Source of the DNA: Bacteroidales bacterium UBA3290
GTDB lineage: Bacteria > Bacteroidota > Bacteroidia > Bacteroidales > UBA932
NCBI GenBank assembly: GCA_002361615.1
Contig: DETK01000033.1
Location: forward strand, 89,731 to 145,914
DNA: 56,184 bases
Direction of reading: 5' to 3'
Shown: positions 8,698 to 18,300 of the stretch, one piece after another
Layout of the letters: each line of letters starts with the position of its first letter
Position numbering within the stretch: position 1 is the stretch's first letter
Program-made: the position numbers and the translations under genes
Notes under the pieces: model-generated
What the model was told of the DNA's origin: nothing
Databases searched by the model: none
Seen by the model: only the letters and a program-made list of their open reading frames with translations

Positions 8698-10633
8698 CTT
8701 TTTTCTTGGGTTTCCAACGGACCTCGATCATCCGGTAAGGATAATTCTCCCGCAAGCGGGTTGCGTTGGGGCAGTTTTCCCGGTGGATCTTGATGCCGTC
8801 GCGGATGGTGACGAAGCCGAAGACCGGGTCGCCGTAGGCGGGTGTGCAGCACTTGGCGAGCTTGAGTTCCACGCCGGAGAGTTTGCGGTCGATCAGGAAG
8901 TCGCCGCTCGAGGCGGTCAGTTCCGTGGTCTTTTCAGGATGGTCGGTTCCCGCGGTTCGCGCTTCGGCGGCCTGCAGGGCATCCAACTTGCCCTGGAGGT
9001 ATTCCTTGACAGCCGCCACGTCGAACTGGCTGTCGCCGATGGCGCCGAAGAACTCGTTGATATTGCCGAACTTGTATCTCTTTGCCAGCGAGTGCAGGTC
9101 GGAGTCGGTGATGACCAGCTTCCAGTTCTTGAGCCGGCGCGCCAGCAACTCTTTTCCGGCGGCTGCACGCGCGTTTTCCTCTTCCTTGAGTTTCTGTTTG
9201 ATCTTGCTGCGGGCCTTCGACGAGACCACGAAGTTCAGCCAGTCGGCCGTGGGCTTCTGGTTCTTGCTGCTGATGATTTCGACCACGTCTCCGGTGTGGA
9301 GCTTCTCACGGATCGAGCACATCTTGCCGTTGACCCGGGCTCCGGTGCAGCGCAGGCCGAGATTCGAGTGGATCTCGAAGGCGAAGTCGAGCACGGTGCT
9401 GCCTACGCGCAGTTGCCGCAAGTCGCCGGTGGGGGTATAGACCAATAGTTCCTGGAGTGCGATCGAGGCGTGTTCGTATTTCTCCTCCTCGTCGCCGCTC
9501 TGCATCAGCTCCCGCACCTTTCCCAGCCATTCGTTGAGCCGGTCGCCGCCGCCCTTGATGCCCTTGTAGGACCAGTGGGCGGCGCCGCCCTGCTCGGCGT
9601 TGTAGTCCATCCGCGTAGTCCGGATCTGTACTTCGACCGGTATTCCTTCCTTCGTCTGCACGGTGGTGTGGAGCGATTCGTAGCCGTTGTCGCGCGGCTT
9701 GGAAATCCAGTCGCGGAGCCGGTTCGTATCGGGCTCGTATTCTTCCGTGACCAGGGAATAGACCTTCCAGCAGAGCGCTTCCTCGACTTCGTGGACCGGT
9801 TCGCAATCGATGATGAAGCGCATGGCGAACAGGTCGTACACCTTGTCGAAGCTGATCTGCTGCTTCTGCATCTTCTTCCAGATGGAGTAGGGACTCTTGG
9901 TACGGGCTTTCAGTGTGTACTGGATGCCTTCGCGGTCCAGCTTGTCCTTGAGCGGGTTGATGAAGTTCCGCACCAGCGCTTCGCGCTGCGGTTCCGTGTC
10001 CTTGATCTTGCGCACGATCTCCTTGTAGCGCTCAGGCTCGGTGAATTTGAGGAAGATGTCCTCCATCTCACTTTTGATGCGGTACATGCCCAGTTGGTGG
10101 GCGAGCGGGATATAGAGCATCATGGTTTCCATGAGCTTCTTCATGCGCTTCGCGGGCGGCAGGATGCTGATGCTGCGCATCACCTCGAGGCGGTCCGCCA
10201 GCTTGATCAGGATCACGCGCGGATCGGTGGAGTAGGAGATGATGAGCTTGCGGTAGCGCTCTTCATCGAGATTGGCCTGCTGCAGCTGGACGTTCGAGAT
10301 GTTGTTGAGTCCCTCGACGATCTCGATGATGTCGTGGGGATACTCCGCCCGGAAGGATTCCAGCAGCGAGGTATGGTTGAGTTCGCTGGGTTGGCTGGCC
10401 TGGAAGCGGTTCGCTTCGTGGAGCAGGGTGGCTACCACGGCATCGGAGCGCAGACCGATCTCCCGACAGAGGATATGGGCGACGGCGAGCGGATGTTCGA
10501 TGAAGGGATGGCTGTTGCTGCGCATCTTGCCCCGCAGGGCCTCCTCTGCGGCTTCATAAGCCGAGAGTACCATCCGTTTCTCCTTGTCCGAGAAGAGGGT
10601 CAAGATATCCTGTAGTTTTCTGGGCGTATTCAT
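8657..10633 (-). CDS. relA: RelA/SpoT homologue: (p)ppGpp synthetase with degenerate hydrolase domain and no ACT domain
   Basis: This 658-residue RSH protein keeps the order HD-like domain (about 25-180), synthetase (235-355), TGS (about 400-465) and a conserved-cysteine domain (CC at 595-596, third Cys 621). Synthetase motifs are intact: DLFAMRFI at 267-274, NGYESLHT at 316-323 and EVQIRT at 334-339. The hydrolase site is eroded. The family LLHD..ED motif reads LLHEANRF (70-77) and ADRLHNMR reads ADRLEVMR (146-153), so several catalytic or Mn-binding residues are missing. The usual C-terminal ACT/RRM domain is absent; only ~12 basic residues follow the cysteine domain. This suggests a synthesis-only alarmone enzyme. 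It overlaps uvrB by 4 bp (ATGA) upstream and uvrA by 41 bp downstream. The symbol relA is by function; assignment to a named paralogue needs a tree. Confidence 0.9.
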   Translation of the reverse strand: MNTPRKLQDILTLFSDKEKRMVLSAYEAAEEALRGKMRSNSHPFIEHPLAVAHILCREIGLRSDAVVATLLHEANRFQASQPSELNHTSLLESFRAEYPHDIIEIVEGLNNISNVQLQQANLDEERYRKLIISYSTDPRVILIKLADRLEVMRSISILPPAKRMKKLMETMMLYIPLAHQLGMYRIKSEMEDIFLKFTEPERYKEIVRKIKDTEPQREALVRNFINPLKDKLDREGIQYTLKARTKSPYSIWKKMQKQQISFDKVYDLFAMRFIIDCEPVHEVEEALCWKVYSLVTEEYEPDTNRLRDWISKPRDNGYESLHTTVQTKEGIPVEVQIRTTRMDYNAEQGGAAHWSYKGIKGGGDRLNEWLGKVRELMQSGDEEEKYEHASIALQELLVYTPTGDLRQLRVGSTVLDFAFEIHSNLGLRCTGARVNGKMCSIREKLHTGDVVEIISSKNQKPTADWLNFVVSSKARSKIKQKLKEEENARAAAGKELLARRLKNWKLVITDSDLHSLAKRYKFGNINEFFGAIGDSQFDVAAVKEYLQGKLDALQAAEARTAGTDHPEKTTELTASSGDFLIDRKLSGVELKLAKCCTPAYGDPVFGFVTIRDGIKIHRENCPNATRLRENYPYRMIEVRWKPKKKDGEKGDTHKRRQG

Positions 10634-12633
10634 CTTCTGTTTCCGGCTATGGTTTCCAGGGCACGCATTTCGTCGCGCCAGCGGGCGGCTTCGAGGAAGT
10701 CGAGCGCGGCCGCGGCGCTTTCCATCTTCTTGCGGGCGGCTTCGACGGCCGTCCGGAGCTGGGCCGCATTCATCCGGGCGACCACCGGGTCTTCTTCGAG
10801 GAAGCGGACTTTGTCTTCCATCGGTTCGATATAGGCGTTGCGCACAGGGACGGCACTGCGTGCCGAAGTACCTACCTGCGTGGGCACGATGCCGTGCTCC
10901 TCGTTGTAGGCCATCTGTTTGGCGCGGCGCCGGTTCGTAGCGTCGATGGTCGTTTGCATCGACTCCGTGATCTTGTCGGCATACATGATCACGCGGCCGT
11001 TGACGTTGCGGGCGGCACGGCCCGCCGTCTGGGTGAGGCTGCGGTCTGAGCGGAGGAATCCTTCCTTGTCGGCGTCGAGGATGGCCACGAGCGATACGCT
11101 GGGCAGGTCGAGGCCTTCGCGCAGGAGGTTCACGCCCACCAGCACGTCGAAGCGTCCGGCTTTGAAGTCGTCGAGGATCTCCACGCGCTCCAGCGTGTCG
11201 ACGTCGGAGTGGATGTAACGGGTGCGGATATCGAGCCGCGTGAGGTATTTCTCCAGTTCTTCGGCCATGCGTTTGGTGAGGGTGGTCACCAGCACCCGCT
11301 CGTCCTTTTCGGAGCGGATACGGATTTCTTCCAGCAGGTCGTCGATCTGGTTCTGGATGGGACGGACATCGATCGGCGGGTCGAGCAGCCCCGTGGGCCG
11401 GACGACCTGTTCCACGACTTCGCCGCCGGTCTGTTCCAGTTCGTAGTCGCCGGGCGTGGCACTCACGTAGAGTTGCTGGCCGACCAGGCCTTCGAACTCG
11501 TCGAAACGGAGCGGGCGGTTGTCCGCAGCGGCTGGCAGGCGGAAGCCGTATTCGATAAGGGTCTGTTTCCGGCTGCGGTCGCCGCCCGACATGGCGCGGA
11601 TCTGCGGAATCGTCACGTGGCTCTCGTCGATGAAGGTCAGGAAATCAGCCGGGAAGTAGTCGATCAGGCAGAAGGGGCGCATGCCGGCGCTGCGGCCGTC
11701 GAAGTAGCGCGAGTAGTTCTCGATGCCGGGGCAGTAGCCCACTTCCCGGATCATTTCCAGATCGTATTCCACGCGGGTCTTCAGACGCTTGGCTTCCAGA
11801 TGTTTGCCGATTTCCTCGAAATAGGCGCACTGCTGCATCATGTCGTCCTGGATGGTGGCGATGGCGCTGCGGGTACGCTCTTTCGTGGTGACGAAGTTGT
11901 TGGCCGGGTAGATGGAGATCTCGCTGAGGAATTCGAGCGTGGCGCCGCTCACCGGGTCGATGGTTTCGATGGTTTCGATCTCGTCGCCGAAGAAGACCAC
12001 GCGGCAACCGTAATCGCCGTAGGCAAGGTAGATGTCCACGCTGTCGCCTTTCACGCGGAAAGTCCCGCGCTTGAATTCGGATTCGTTGCGGGAATACAGG
12101 GCGTCGACCAGGGCGTAGAGGAATTTCTGGCGGCTGAGTTTCTGGCCGGTTTCTACGTGGACGGTGGTCTCGTGGAAATCGTCGGGATTGCCGATGCCGT
12201 AGAGGCAGGAGACGGAGGAGACCACGATCACGTCGCGGCGTCCGGAAAGCAGGGCTGAGGTGGCGCTCAGGCGCAATTTCTCGATCTCGTCGTTGATGCT
12301 CAGGTCTTTCTCGATGTAGGTATCGGTGGTCGGGAGATAGGCTTCGGGCTGGTAGTAATCGTAGTACGAGACGAAATACTCCACCAGGTTCTTGGGGAAG
12401 AAGTTCTTGAATTCACTGTAGAGCTGGGCGGCGAGGGTCTTGTTGTGACTCAGGATGAGGGTGGGACGGCCCAGTTGCGCGATGACGTTGGCCATCGTGA
12501 AGGTCTTGCCCGATCCCGTGACACCCATCAGCGTGGTGGCAGGGTTCCCCGAGCGGATCGATTCGACGATCTGCCGGATGGCCTCCGGCTGGTCGCCGGT
12601 GGGCTGGTAAGGTGCCGTCAGCTCAAAATTCAT
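10630..12633 (-). CDS. uvrB: Excinuclease ABC subunit B (damage-verifying helicase)
   Basis: The product is a full-length 667-residue UvrB. The helicase Walker A is GVTGSGKT at 37-44. The damage-probing beta-hairpin region YYDYYQPEAYLPTTDTYIEKD is at about 91-111, and later helicase motifs include TLTKRMAEEL and LREGLDLPSVSLV. The C-terminal UVR motif, which binds UvrC (and UvrA), is present (about 620-660, AAALDFLEAARWRDEMRALE). UvrB takes DNA from UvrA, verifies the lesion and positions UvrC for incision. Its stop overlaps the start of the RSH gene (ATGA). A 93-bp gap carrying a nested repeat element separates it from the amidase gene upstream, the largest gap in this run, so a promoter for uvrB-RSH-uvrA may lie there. 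Confidence 0.97.
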   Translation of the reverse strand: MNFELTAPYQPTGDQPEAIRQIVESIRSGNPATTLMGVTGSGKTFTMANVIAQLGRPTLILSHNKTLAAQLYSEFKNFFPKNLVEYFVSYYDYYQPEAYLPTTDTYIEKDLSINDEIEKLRLSATSALLSGRRDVIVVSSVSCLYGIGNPDDFHETTVHVETGQKLSRQKFLYALVDALYSRNESEFKRGTFRVKGDSVDIYLAYGDYGCRVVFFGDEIETIETIDPVSGATLEFLSEISIYPANNFVTTKERTRSAIATIQDDMMQQCAYFEEIGKHLEAKRLKTRVEYDLEMIREVGYCPGIENYSRYFDGRSAGMRPFCLIDYFPADFLTFIDESHVTIPQIRAMSGGDRSRKQTLIEYGFRLPAAADNRPLRFDEFEGLVGQQLYVSATPGDYELEQTGGEVVEQVVRPTGLLDPPIDVRPIQNQIDDLLEEIRIRSEKDERVLVTTLTKRMAEELEKYLTRLDIRTRYIHSDVDTLERVEILDDFKAGRFDVLVGVNLLREGLDLPSVSLVAILDADKEGFLRSDRSLTQTAGRAARNVNGRVIMYADKITESMQTTIDATNRRRAKQMAYNEEHGIVPTQVGTSARSAVPVRNAYIEPMEDKVRFLEEDPVVARMNAAQLRTAVEAARKKMESAAAALDFLEAARWRDEMRALETIAGNRR

Positions 12634-12643
12634 AAATAGTCAT

Positions 12644-12720
12644 GCTCCGCTTCGCTCCGGTATTTCGTTCTGCTCGCAGAAAAATGCTCGCAGCCCGAAA
12701 TACCATCCGCTCAGCTCCGC
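12644..12720. repeat. Nested inverted/direct repeat element in the amidase-uvrB gap
   Basis: This element fills most of the 93-bp gap. The outer heptamer GCTCCGC occurs at 12644-12650 and 12714-12720. A perfect 9-bp inverted repeat, GGTATTTCG (12659-12667) with CGAAATACC (12696-12704), lies inside it. The centre holds two direct copies of TGCTCGCAG (12671-12679, 12685-12693). It can fold into a long hairpin and resembles a REP-like intergenic element. It could stabilise the amidase 3' end, attenuate read-through or be a mobile repeat. No second copy was noticed in this window. Confidence 0.6.
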
Positions 12721-12726
12721 TAAACA

Positions 12727-14217
12727 TTATTTCTTCACTTTCTTATTGCTGTTCGAGGTGGTTCTTCCGCAGGCTTCGGAGACGGTCTGGAGGTATTCTT
12801 CAAGGCCGGCGACGACTTTTTCAGCGATTCTCTGGTGGGTAGCCGGATCGGCCAGCATCTCTTCTTCGGGGAGGCTGCTCATGAAGAGGCATTCCACCAG
12901 GGCGTTCGGGTATTCGGTCGGTGCGTTGAGCGAGAAGTTGAAATTGCCCGTCAGGCCGAAGTTGGGCACACCCAGTTCAAGCATATGCTTGAGGAGCGTG
13001 GCGGCCAGGTCACGGTTGGTAATGTGCTTGTAGTAAGTGCTGGTGCCCATCGGGGTGAAGGGCGAGCCGCCGGCATTGTTGTGGATCGAGAGCAGCAGGT
13101 CGATGTTGCCGTCCAGGAAGATCTTTTTGCGCTCGGGCATCGACAGGTTGACGTCTCCGACACGGCTCAGGACGACTTTGGCGCCTTTCTTCACCAGGAG
13201 TTTCCGGATCTCGTTGACGATGCGCAGGTTGACATCGCTCTCCTTGATGCCGGTCGCGCTCACGGCACCGGGAAGCTCTCCGCCGTGGCCGGCGTCCAGT
13301 CCGATGGTGAGGCCTTTGAGGGAGAGGTCTTTCGGCGTATGCTTGACTTCGATGACCAGGGCGTTGCCGTCGTAGTGGACGCTGTAGCCCCAGCAGTATT
13401 TCTCCTTGAGCTTGATGACGAGCCGGAGCACGTCGCTGTCGACCTGCTGGAGGTCGACGTACTCGACCATGCCCAGTTCATTGTACTGGGTGACCCAGTT
13501 GCTGTTGTTCATCGCCCCGAAGACATCCACGTTGATGGTGGTCGGATCGAGCGAGGTCCGGGATGCATAGGGGAGCCGTTCCGGAAGGGCGAGTCGGATG
13601 CGGTCGACACCGCCGGGATTGGATATGCCAATATTGTTCGTATTGACGGTGTGGCTGCTGCGCGGGCTCAGTTCCACGTCTTCCTGGTGGATGTAGGCAA
13701 AACGGTTGGCCGAGAGCTGGACCTTGTAGAGGTCGTCGACGGCACCGACTACCTTGAGCACGATGCCCGGGTCGAGGAAGCCCATCTTCGAACCGCCGAG
13801 GCGGTCGCCGCCCGAACCGTACTGGAGATAGGCCATCTCCTTGGTCTGCACATAGAACAGACGGTCTTCCACTTGCGACTGCGGAGCGGCAGCCGGGGCT
13901 GTGTTCCGGCGAGCGTCGTAGAAGAGGTTGAACTGCTGCGTCTCGACGTTCGAGCCCTTGATCAGCGTGACCTCGATGGGATTGTCACCGGGCTTGAGTG
14001 TCAATTGTTTACCGAATGCGCCGGTCTTGTAGACCTTGACTTGTTCACCGTTGATGGCGGCCAGGATGCCGGGGTCGGTGATGCAGATCAGATTGTATCG
14101 GCTGTTGGTGACGGTGTCTCGGCTGGAGGCCGGGGCCCGGCGGAAAGCGATGTCCGCCGAAGCGTTTGTCGTGGCGCAAAGCAGGAAGGTTGCAACTAAT
14201 AGAAAGAATCTATTCAT
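12727..14217 (-). CDS. Secreted N-acetylmuramoyl-L-alanine amidase (Amidase_3)
   Basis: The 496-residue precursor has a signal peptide (1-21, ending TNASA). Residues 25-300 form beta-rich segments, including an SH3-like part around 118-185 and an AMIN-like part around 200-292. The C-terminal zinc amidase domain (about 302-478) has DAGHGG (His311), KESDVNL (Glu326), SIHNN (His379) and the catalytic Glu in LVECLF (Glu442). It would cleave the MurNAc-L-Ala bond of peptidoglycan in the periplasm, typically in daughter-cell separation or wall turnover. The C-terminal tail NSNKKVKK is basic. The promoter is the minus-strand half of the palindrome at 14236-14265, and msrA diverges from it. Confidence 0.92.
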   Translation of the reverse strand: MNRFFLLVATFLLCATTNASADIAFRRAPASSRDTVTNSRYNLICITDPGILAAINGEQVKVYKTGAFGKQLTLKPGDNPIEVTLIKGSNVETQQFNLFYDARRNTAPAAAPQSQVEDRLFYVQTKEMAYLQYGSGGDRLGGSKMGFLDPGIVLKVVGAVDDLYKVQLSANRFAYIHQEDVELSPRSSHTVNTNNIGISNPGGVDRIRLALPERLPYASRTSLDPTTINVDVFGAMNNSNWVTQYNELGMVEYVDLQQVDSDVLRLVIKLKEKYCWGYSVHYDGNALVIEVKHTPKDLSLKGLTIGLDAGHGGELPGAVSATGIKESDVNLRIVNEIRKLLVKKGAKVVLSRVGDVNLSMPERKKIFLDGNIDLLLSIHNNAGGSPFTPMGTSTYYKHITNRDLAATLLKHMLELGVPNFGLTGNFNFSLNAPTEYPNALVECLFMSSLPEEEMLADPATHQRIAEKVVAGLEEYLQTVSEACGRTTSNSNKKVKK

Positions 14218-14235
14218 GAGTGTATAATTAAACTC

Positions 14236-14265
14236 TCAAAGATATAAAAAAAACCGTATCTTTGA
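14236..14265. promoter_or_regulatory. Palindromic divergent promoter of the amidase gene and msrA
   Basis: TCAAAGATA (14236-14244) and TATCTTTGA (14257-14265) form a perfect 9-bp inverted repeat with a 12-bp A-rich spacer. Each arm contains TATCTTTG, an exact match to the Bacteroidetes -7 element TAnnTTTG: the minus-strand copy ends 20 bp before the amidase ATG and the plus-strand copy 36 bp before the msrA ATG. Clear -33 TTTG boxes are not seen. The two promoters probably face away from each other and may share control. Confidence 0.6.
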
Positions 14266-14299
14266 CGAACCTGTTTAATCGAACTGATCAGCAAAAGCG

Positions 14300-14818
14300 A
14301 TGAGGAAAGATATCTATCTGGCCGGTGGCTGTTTTTGGGGCGCCGAGCATTTCTTCCAGCAGATCGACGGCGTTGTCCTGACAGAGGTCGGATTTGCCAA
14401 CGGCCATACGCCGGATCCCACCTACAAGGAAGTCTACACCGACACGACGGGCTATGCCGAAACCGTACACATCCAATACGACACGGAACGGGTCGGACTC
14501 CGGTTCCTGCTCCGGATGTTCTTCAAGGCCATCGACCCGACCTCGCTCAACAAGCAGGGAGAAGACGAAGGGACCCGCTATCGCACAGGGATTTATTACA
14601 CCGATTCCGCTGATCTGCCCAAGATCCGCAGTATCTTCGACGAGGTTCAACGCCAGATGAAGGCTCCGGTTGTCGTAGAAGTTGAACCGCTGCAGAATTT
14701 TTACCGGGCGGAAGACTATCACCAGGACTACCTGAACAAGAACCCCGACGGCTACTGTCATCTTCCTTTCGAACTGTTCCAGTTCGCCAGGAATGCGAAG
14801 CCGGAGACGGACGAATAA
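14300..14818 (+). CDS. msrA: Peptide-methionine (S)-S-oxide reductase
   Basis: This 172-residue MsrA has the active-site motif GGCFWGAEHFF at 9-19 (nucleophile Cys11). GYAETVHIQYD, NKQGEDEGTRYRTGIYY and the conserved AEDYHQDYL near 140 follow. It reduces methionine-S-sulfoxide in oxidised proteins, with thioredoxin as usual donor. No signal peptide is present, so it acts in the cytoplasm. Only the MsrA domain is present; no fused MsrB. The gene is divergent from the amidase and 18 bp upstream of an acetyltransferase in the same direction, probably co-transcribed. Confidence 0.96.
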   Translation: MRKDIYLAGGCFWGAEHFFQQIDGVVLTEVGFANGHTPDPTYKEVYTDTTGYAETVHIQYDTERVGLRFLLRMFFKAIDPTSLNKQGEDEGTRYRTGIYYTDSADLPKIRSIFDEVQRQMKAPVVVEVEPLQNFYRAEDYHQDYLNKNPDGYCHLPFELFQFARNAKPETDE

Positions 14819-14836
14819 ACCGGCAGGCCTCATCCG

Positions 14837-15343
14837 ATGAAAGTAAGAAAAGCACAGAAGGGAGACCTGCCACTCATCCTGCAGATCCTGGACGATGCCC
14901 GTGCCAAGATGGTGGCTTCGGGCAACCCGAACCAATGGCCTGTCGGCTATCCTCCCGTAGAGACGGTCGAACGCGATCTGGCGCAGGGTGTGGGCTATAT
15001 GGTGGAAGATGACGGAGAACCGGTCGGCTATTTCGCGATGGTCGCTTCGCCCGATCCGACCTATGCACGGATCTACGACGGCGCCTGGCTCGACGATGAG
15101 CCCTATTACGTCCTTCACCGGATCGCCTCCAAAACCGGGGCGCACGGCGTGATGGCCGCCGTCATGGAATATGCCTTGTCGGTTTCGGAGAGCCTGCGCA
15201 TCGATACGCACGCCGACAACCGGATCATGCAGCACAATGTCCTCAAATACGGGTTCCGCTACTGCGGCGTCATCTACCTGGCTAATGGCGACCCGCGTCT
15301 GGCTTATCAGCTTCCACGCGCTGCAAGTGGGTCTGCTCGGTGA
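14837..15343 (+). CDS. GNAT family N-acetyltransferase
   Basis: This 168-residue single-domain GNAT protein starts MKVRKAQKGDLPLILQIL, the typical first strand and helix. It has EDDGEPVGYFAMVA in the central strands, an acetyl-CoA-binding loop region around KTGAHGVMAAVMEYAL (about 97-113), and the terminal NRIMQHNVLKYGFRYCGVIYL segment. The substrate cannot be told from sequence. The last 62 bp overlap, tail to tail, the 3' end of the GH2 gene on the other strand, and the final ~15 residues (after NGDPRLAYQ) look like an extension. It lies directly downstream of msrA. Confidence 0.85.
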   Translation: MKVRKAQKGDLPLILQILDDARAKMVASGNPNQWPVGYPPVETVERDLAQGVGYMVEDDGEPVGYFAMVASPDPTYARIYDGAWLDDEPYYVLHRIASKTGAHGVMAAVMEYALSVSESLRIDTHADNRIMQHNVLKYGFRYCGVIYLANGDPRLAYQLPRAASGSAR

Positions 15344-18300
15344 GTTCCAGCGGATCCGTGTTGAATCCTTCGATCTTCAACGTATAGGCGAACGGGCTGT
15401 CCGGAAGCAGATCCAGCGTAAGGGTCTGCGTCTGGCCGGGCATCAGGTGGATATAATTGTCCGACCACATGGCCGGCAGGATCCTTTCTCCATCGTAATC
15501 CCGTGCGCTGAGATGCAGCATCAGGGCCGGCGAAGAAGCGGGATTCGCAATCGTGGCCACATAGCAGTTCCTGTCGATATCCCAGCGAAAGTCCCCTTGA
15601 AGGGCAACTTTCGGCAAGGTGTTTATAATCTGGAGATTATCTTCTTTTTGCGGCAGTACGTAGTCATTGTGTGACAGGCATTGCTCTCCCTCGAAAAGGT
15701 CCAGCCTGAGGAAGCAAACGCCGGCGGAGACCGTGTCATCCGGGGCGAATCCTGCGGCAGCGAAATCCAAATCTTCGAAAAGGGGAGTCGTGCTGTCTTC
15801 CGGCGCGTCGATCGTCGCAGAACGCGTGGATACAGACTTACCCTGCAGGTCGAAAAGCGTGGCTTCTGCTCGCAGGGCAGTGTGTGCGCCTGCGCTGTAG
15901 TTGACCACTTCCACGCATCGGGCTAACGGATTCCACTGGATGTGGACCGGTTCGCAGGCCTTGCGGCAGGCGTAGTAGGAAGCCGGCGTGTCGAGGAACC
16001 AGTCGTAGGTGCAGAAAGCCATCGAAGGCCAGGCCGGATGGCTCATCCAGAGCAGGAGGCCGCGGCGGTACTTGCTGCGGCTCTCGAACAACGAGCGGTA
16101 GCCCTCGTAGTTGACCCATTGTGCGCGGGAGGCGAAGGTCTCGGCATTGAAGGAAGGTCCGAAGAAGGCATTGACGGCGTCGATGAAGGTCTGGCCTCGC
16201 TGGGCGCTTTCCAGTGCAAAGTCGTGGATGCCCCACATCCGGGACGGCGGCCAAGCTTCATCGGCCTTCATGATTCGAATAAGGCTTTCATACTCAGGGA
16301 AGTTTGGCATGCCGCGCTCGCTGTGGAATAGGACAGATTCCTTCTTGTACCAGGCAATCTGGTCGAGCTGCCAGTAGGCCTTCGAAGGGAGACGGTAATA
16401 AGGGCCGCGGCCGGAAACGATGTCGTCGGCGGAGGAGGAGAGGTAGAAACTCTCCGGGTTCTCGCGTCCAACCAACGCGCGCAGCGCCTTGTCGAGCGAG
16501 GCAGGCGGATAGCCTTCGTTGCGGCCGCACCAGAGCAGGAGGCTCGGGTGGTTGCGGATGCGGAGAAGGGTGTTTTCGGCGTTGGCCATGAACATCGCCT
16601 CATCGTCGGGATCCGGCCCGTCGGCGGGATTGGCAAGCCAGAAATCCTGCCAGACGAGGATGCCGTAGCGGTCGGCGGCCTCGTAGAATTCATCGTCGCC
16701 AATCATGCCGACCCAGTTTCGGACAAGGTTGAAGTTTTCGTGTCGATGAAGCGCCATTGCGCGCTCATAATCAGCTTTTTTGTAGCGAAGATTGCTTTCA
16801 CTGAAACCCCAGTTTCCACCGCGGCCGACAAGCCGTCGGCCATTGATCCAGATACGTAGATTGCCATCGGAGGCCGAGTAGGTAATCTGTCGTACGCCGG
16901 ACTGGAAACGGACGGAGTGACTGTCGCCCGCCCTCATTTCCACGTCATACAGATAGGGTTCGCCGTAGCCGTTGGGCCACCAGAGATGCGGGTTTTCGAG
17001 CAGGATCTCCGTGCGCACGGGCTGCGATTCACCCGCAGAAAGCGAGACGGATTCGCGGAAAGGAACCTCGCCGAAACTGCCTTCCCAGACGGTTTCCACG
17101 GGATGTGAGGATTCATTGACCAGCAAGGCGCTCAACGTGATGCGGGCCTGCGTGGTGTCGAATATGGGCGGAAGGGATTCCAGGGCCGAGAAACGACTGA
17201 CTGCGTTGGGGTTGAGAATGCGCACCGGACCGTGTCGTTCCAGCCATACGTCGTTCCAGATACCCATGTTGCGGCCGCGGATGGTGGGAATCCAGTCCCA
17301 GCCGATCGAAGCGTGGAAGGTGGGGTTGTCGCCGCCCAGCGTACCTCCGTTCGGGGCGCAGCGTGCCTGGGTATTCTCTTTGGTCATACCGGGATGGGCG
17401 GGAGGATAGACTGTGACTTCCAGCAGGTTGTTGTCTTCCGTAAGGATATCCGTCACGTCGAAGGAGGCTTCGGTGAACGCGCCCTCGATCCTACCGATCG
17501 GGGTGCCGCCCAGCGCCACGTCGGCTTTCCAGTTGATGCCATCGAAATGCAGCCGTACCCGATCGTCAGGCTGGCCCGGCTGCCAGCCTTCCGGCAACGC
17601 AAGCCGCGTGCGGTAGATGAAGGGCGCCAGGAAGTATGAGTCGCTGATATACTGTTGGTTATCGCTGAAATCAGGGTCGGGGAGCATGCCGTTTTCCAGG
17701 TAACTCACGAGCACGGTACCGGGAACGGTGGCAGGAATCCATTCGGAAGTGACGCCGGGCCCCAGGACGCGGGCAACCTCCCATTCAGGTTTCTCAGGCG
17801 TAGTGGCGGGACGCCATCCCAGCACTTCCATCTCGGTCAGGACATAGGGCTGTCCGTCGGTAGAAGCGTCGAGTAGCAGCCGCACCCAACGTCCGCGGCC
17901 GGAGACAGACAAAGTATCAACACGCTCGGCTGCATTTCCTTCGATCTTCGCGAGGTCGCGCCAGGAGCTTGAATCAGGACCTGCCTGCAGCACGCCTTTT
18001 GCCGGTGCCTTGTGCCAGTGCAGCCGCACTTCATGGAACCGGGATTGTTCTCCCAGGTCGACTGCCAGCCATTCCTGCGCACCGGTCGCTGAGACCCACG
18101 CGCTGCTGAAATGCTCCGAAGTGAGCAGGGGAAGGCGCTCTCCATTCCGGAAGAATAGCCATTCTTGCCACTGGATAGCCTCTGCCTCAGGTACTTCCAG
18201 CTTGATACGCCAGCCTTCGGAAGTGATGCACTGCGGTGCTTCCCATGCTACGGAAAGAATCCTCCCCGTGACGCCGGAAAACTCGCGTACGGCCTGCCAG

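Noticed and set aside
7111..8793. 560-residue plus-strand frame inside uvrA
   Set aside because: uvrA is certain on the minus strand; the antisense product has biased composition only.
12634..12726. tRNA-like folded gene in the amidase-uvrB gap
   Set aside because: The size is close, but there is no cloverleaf, T-loop or anticodon arm. It is a repeat element.
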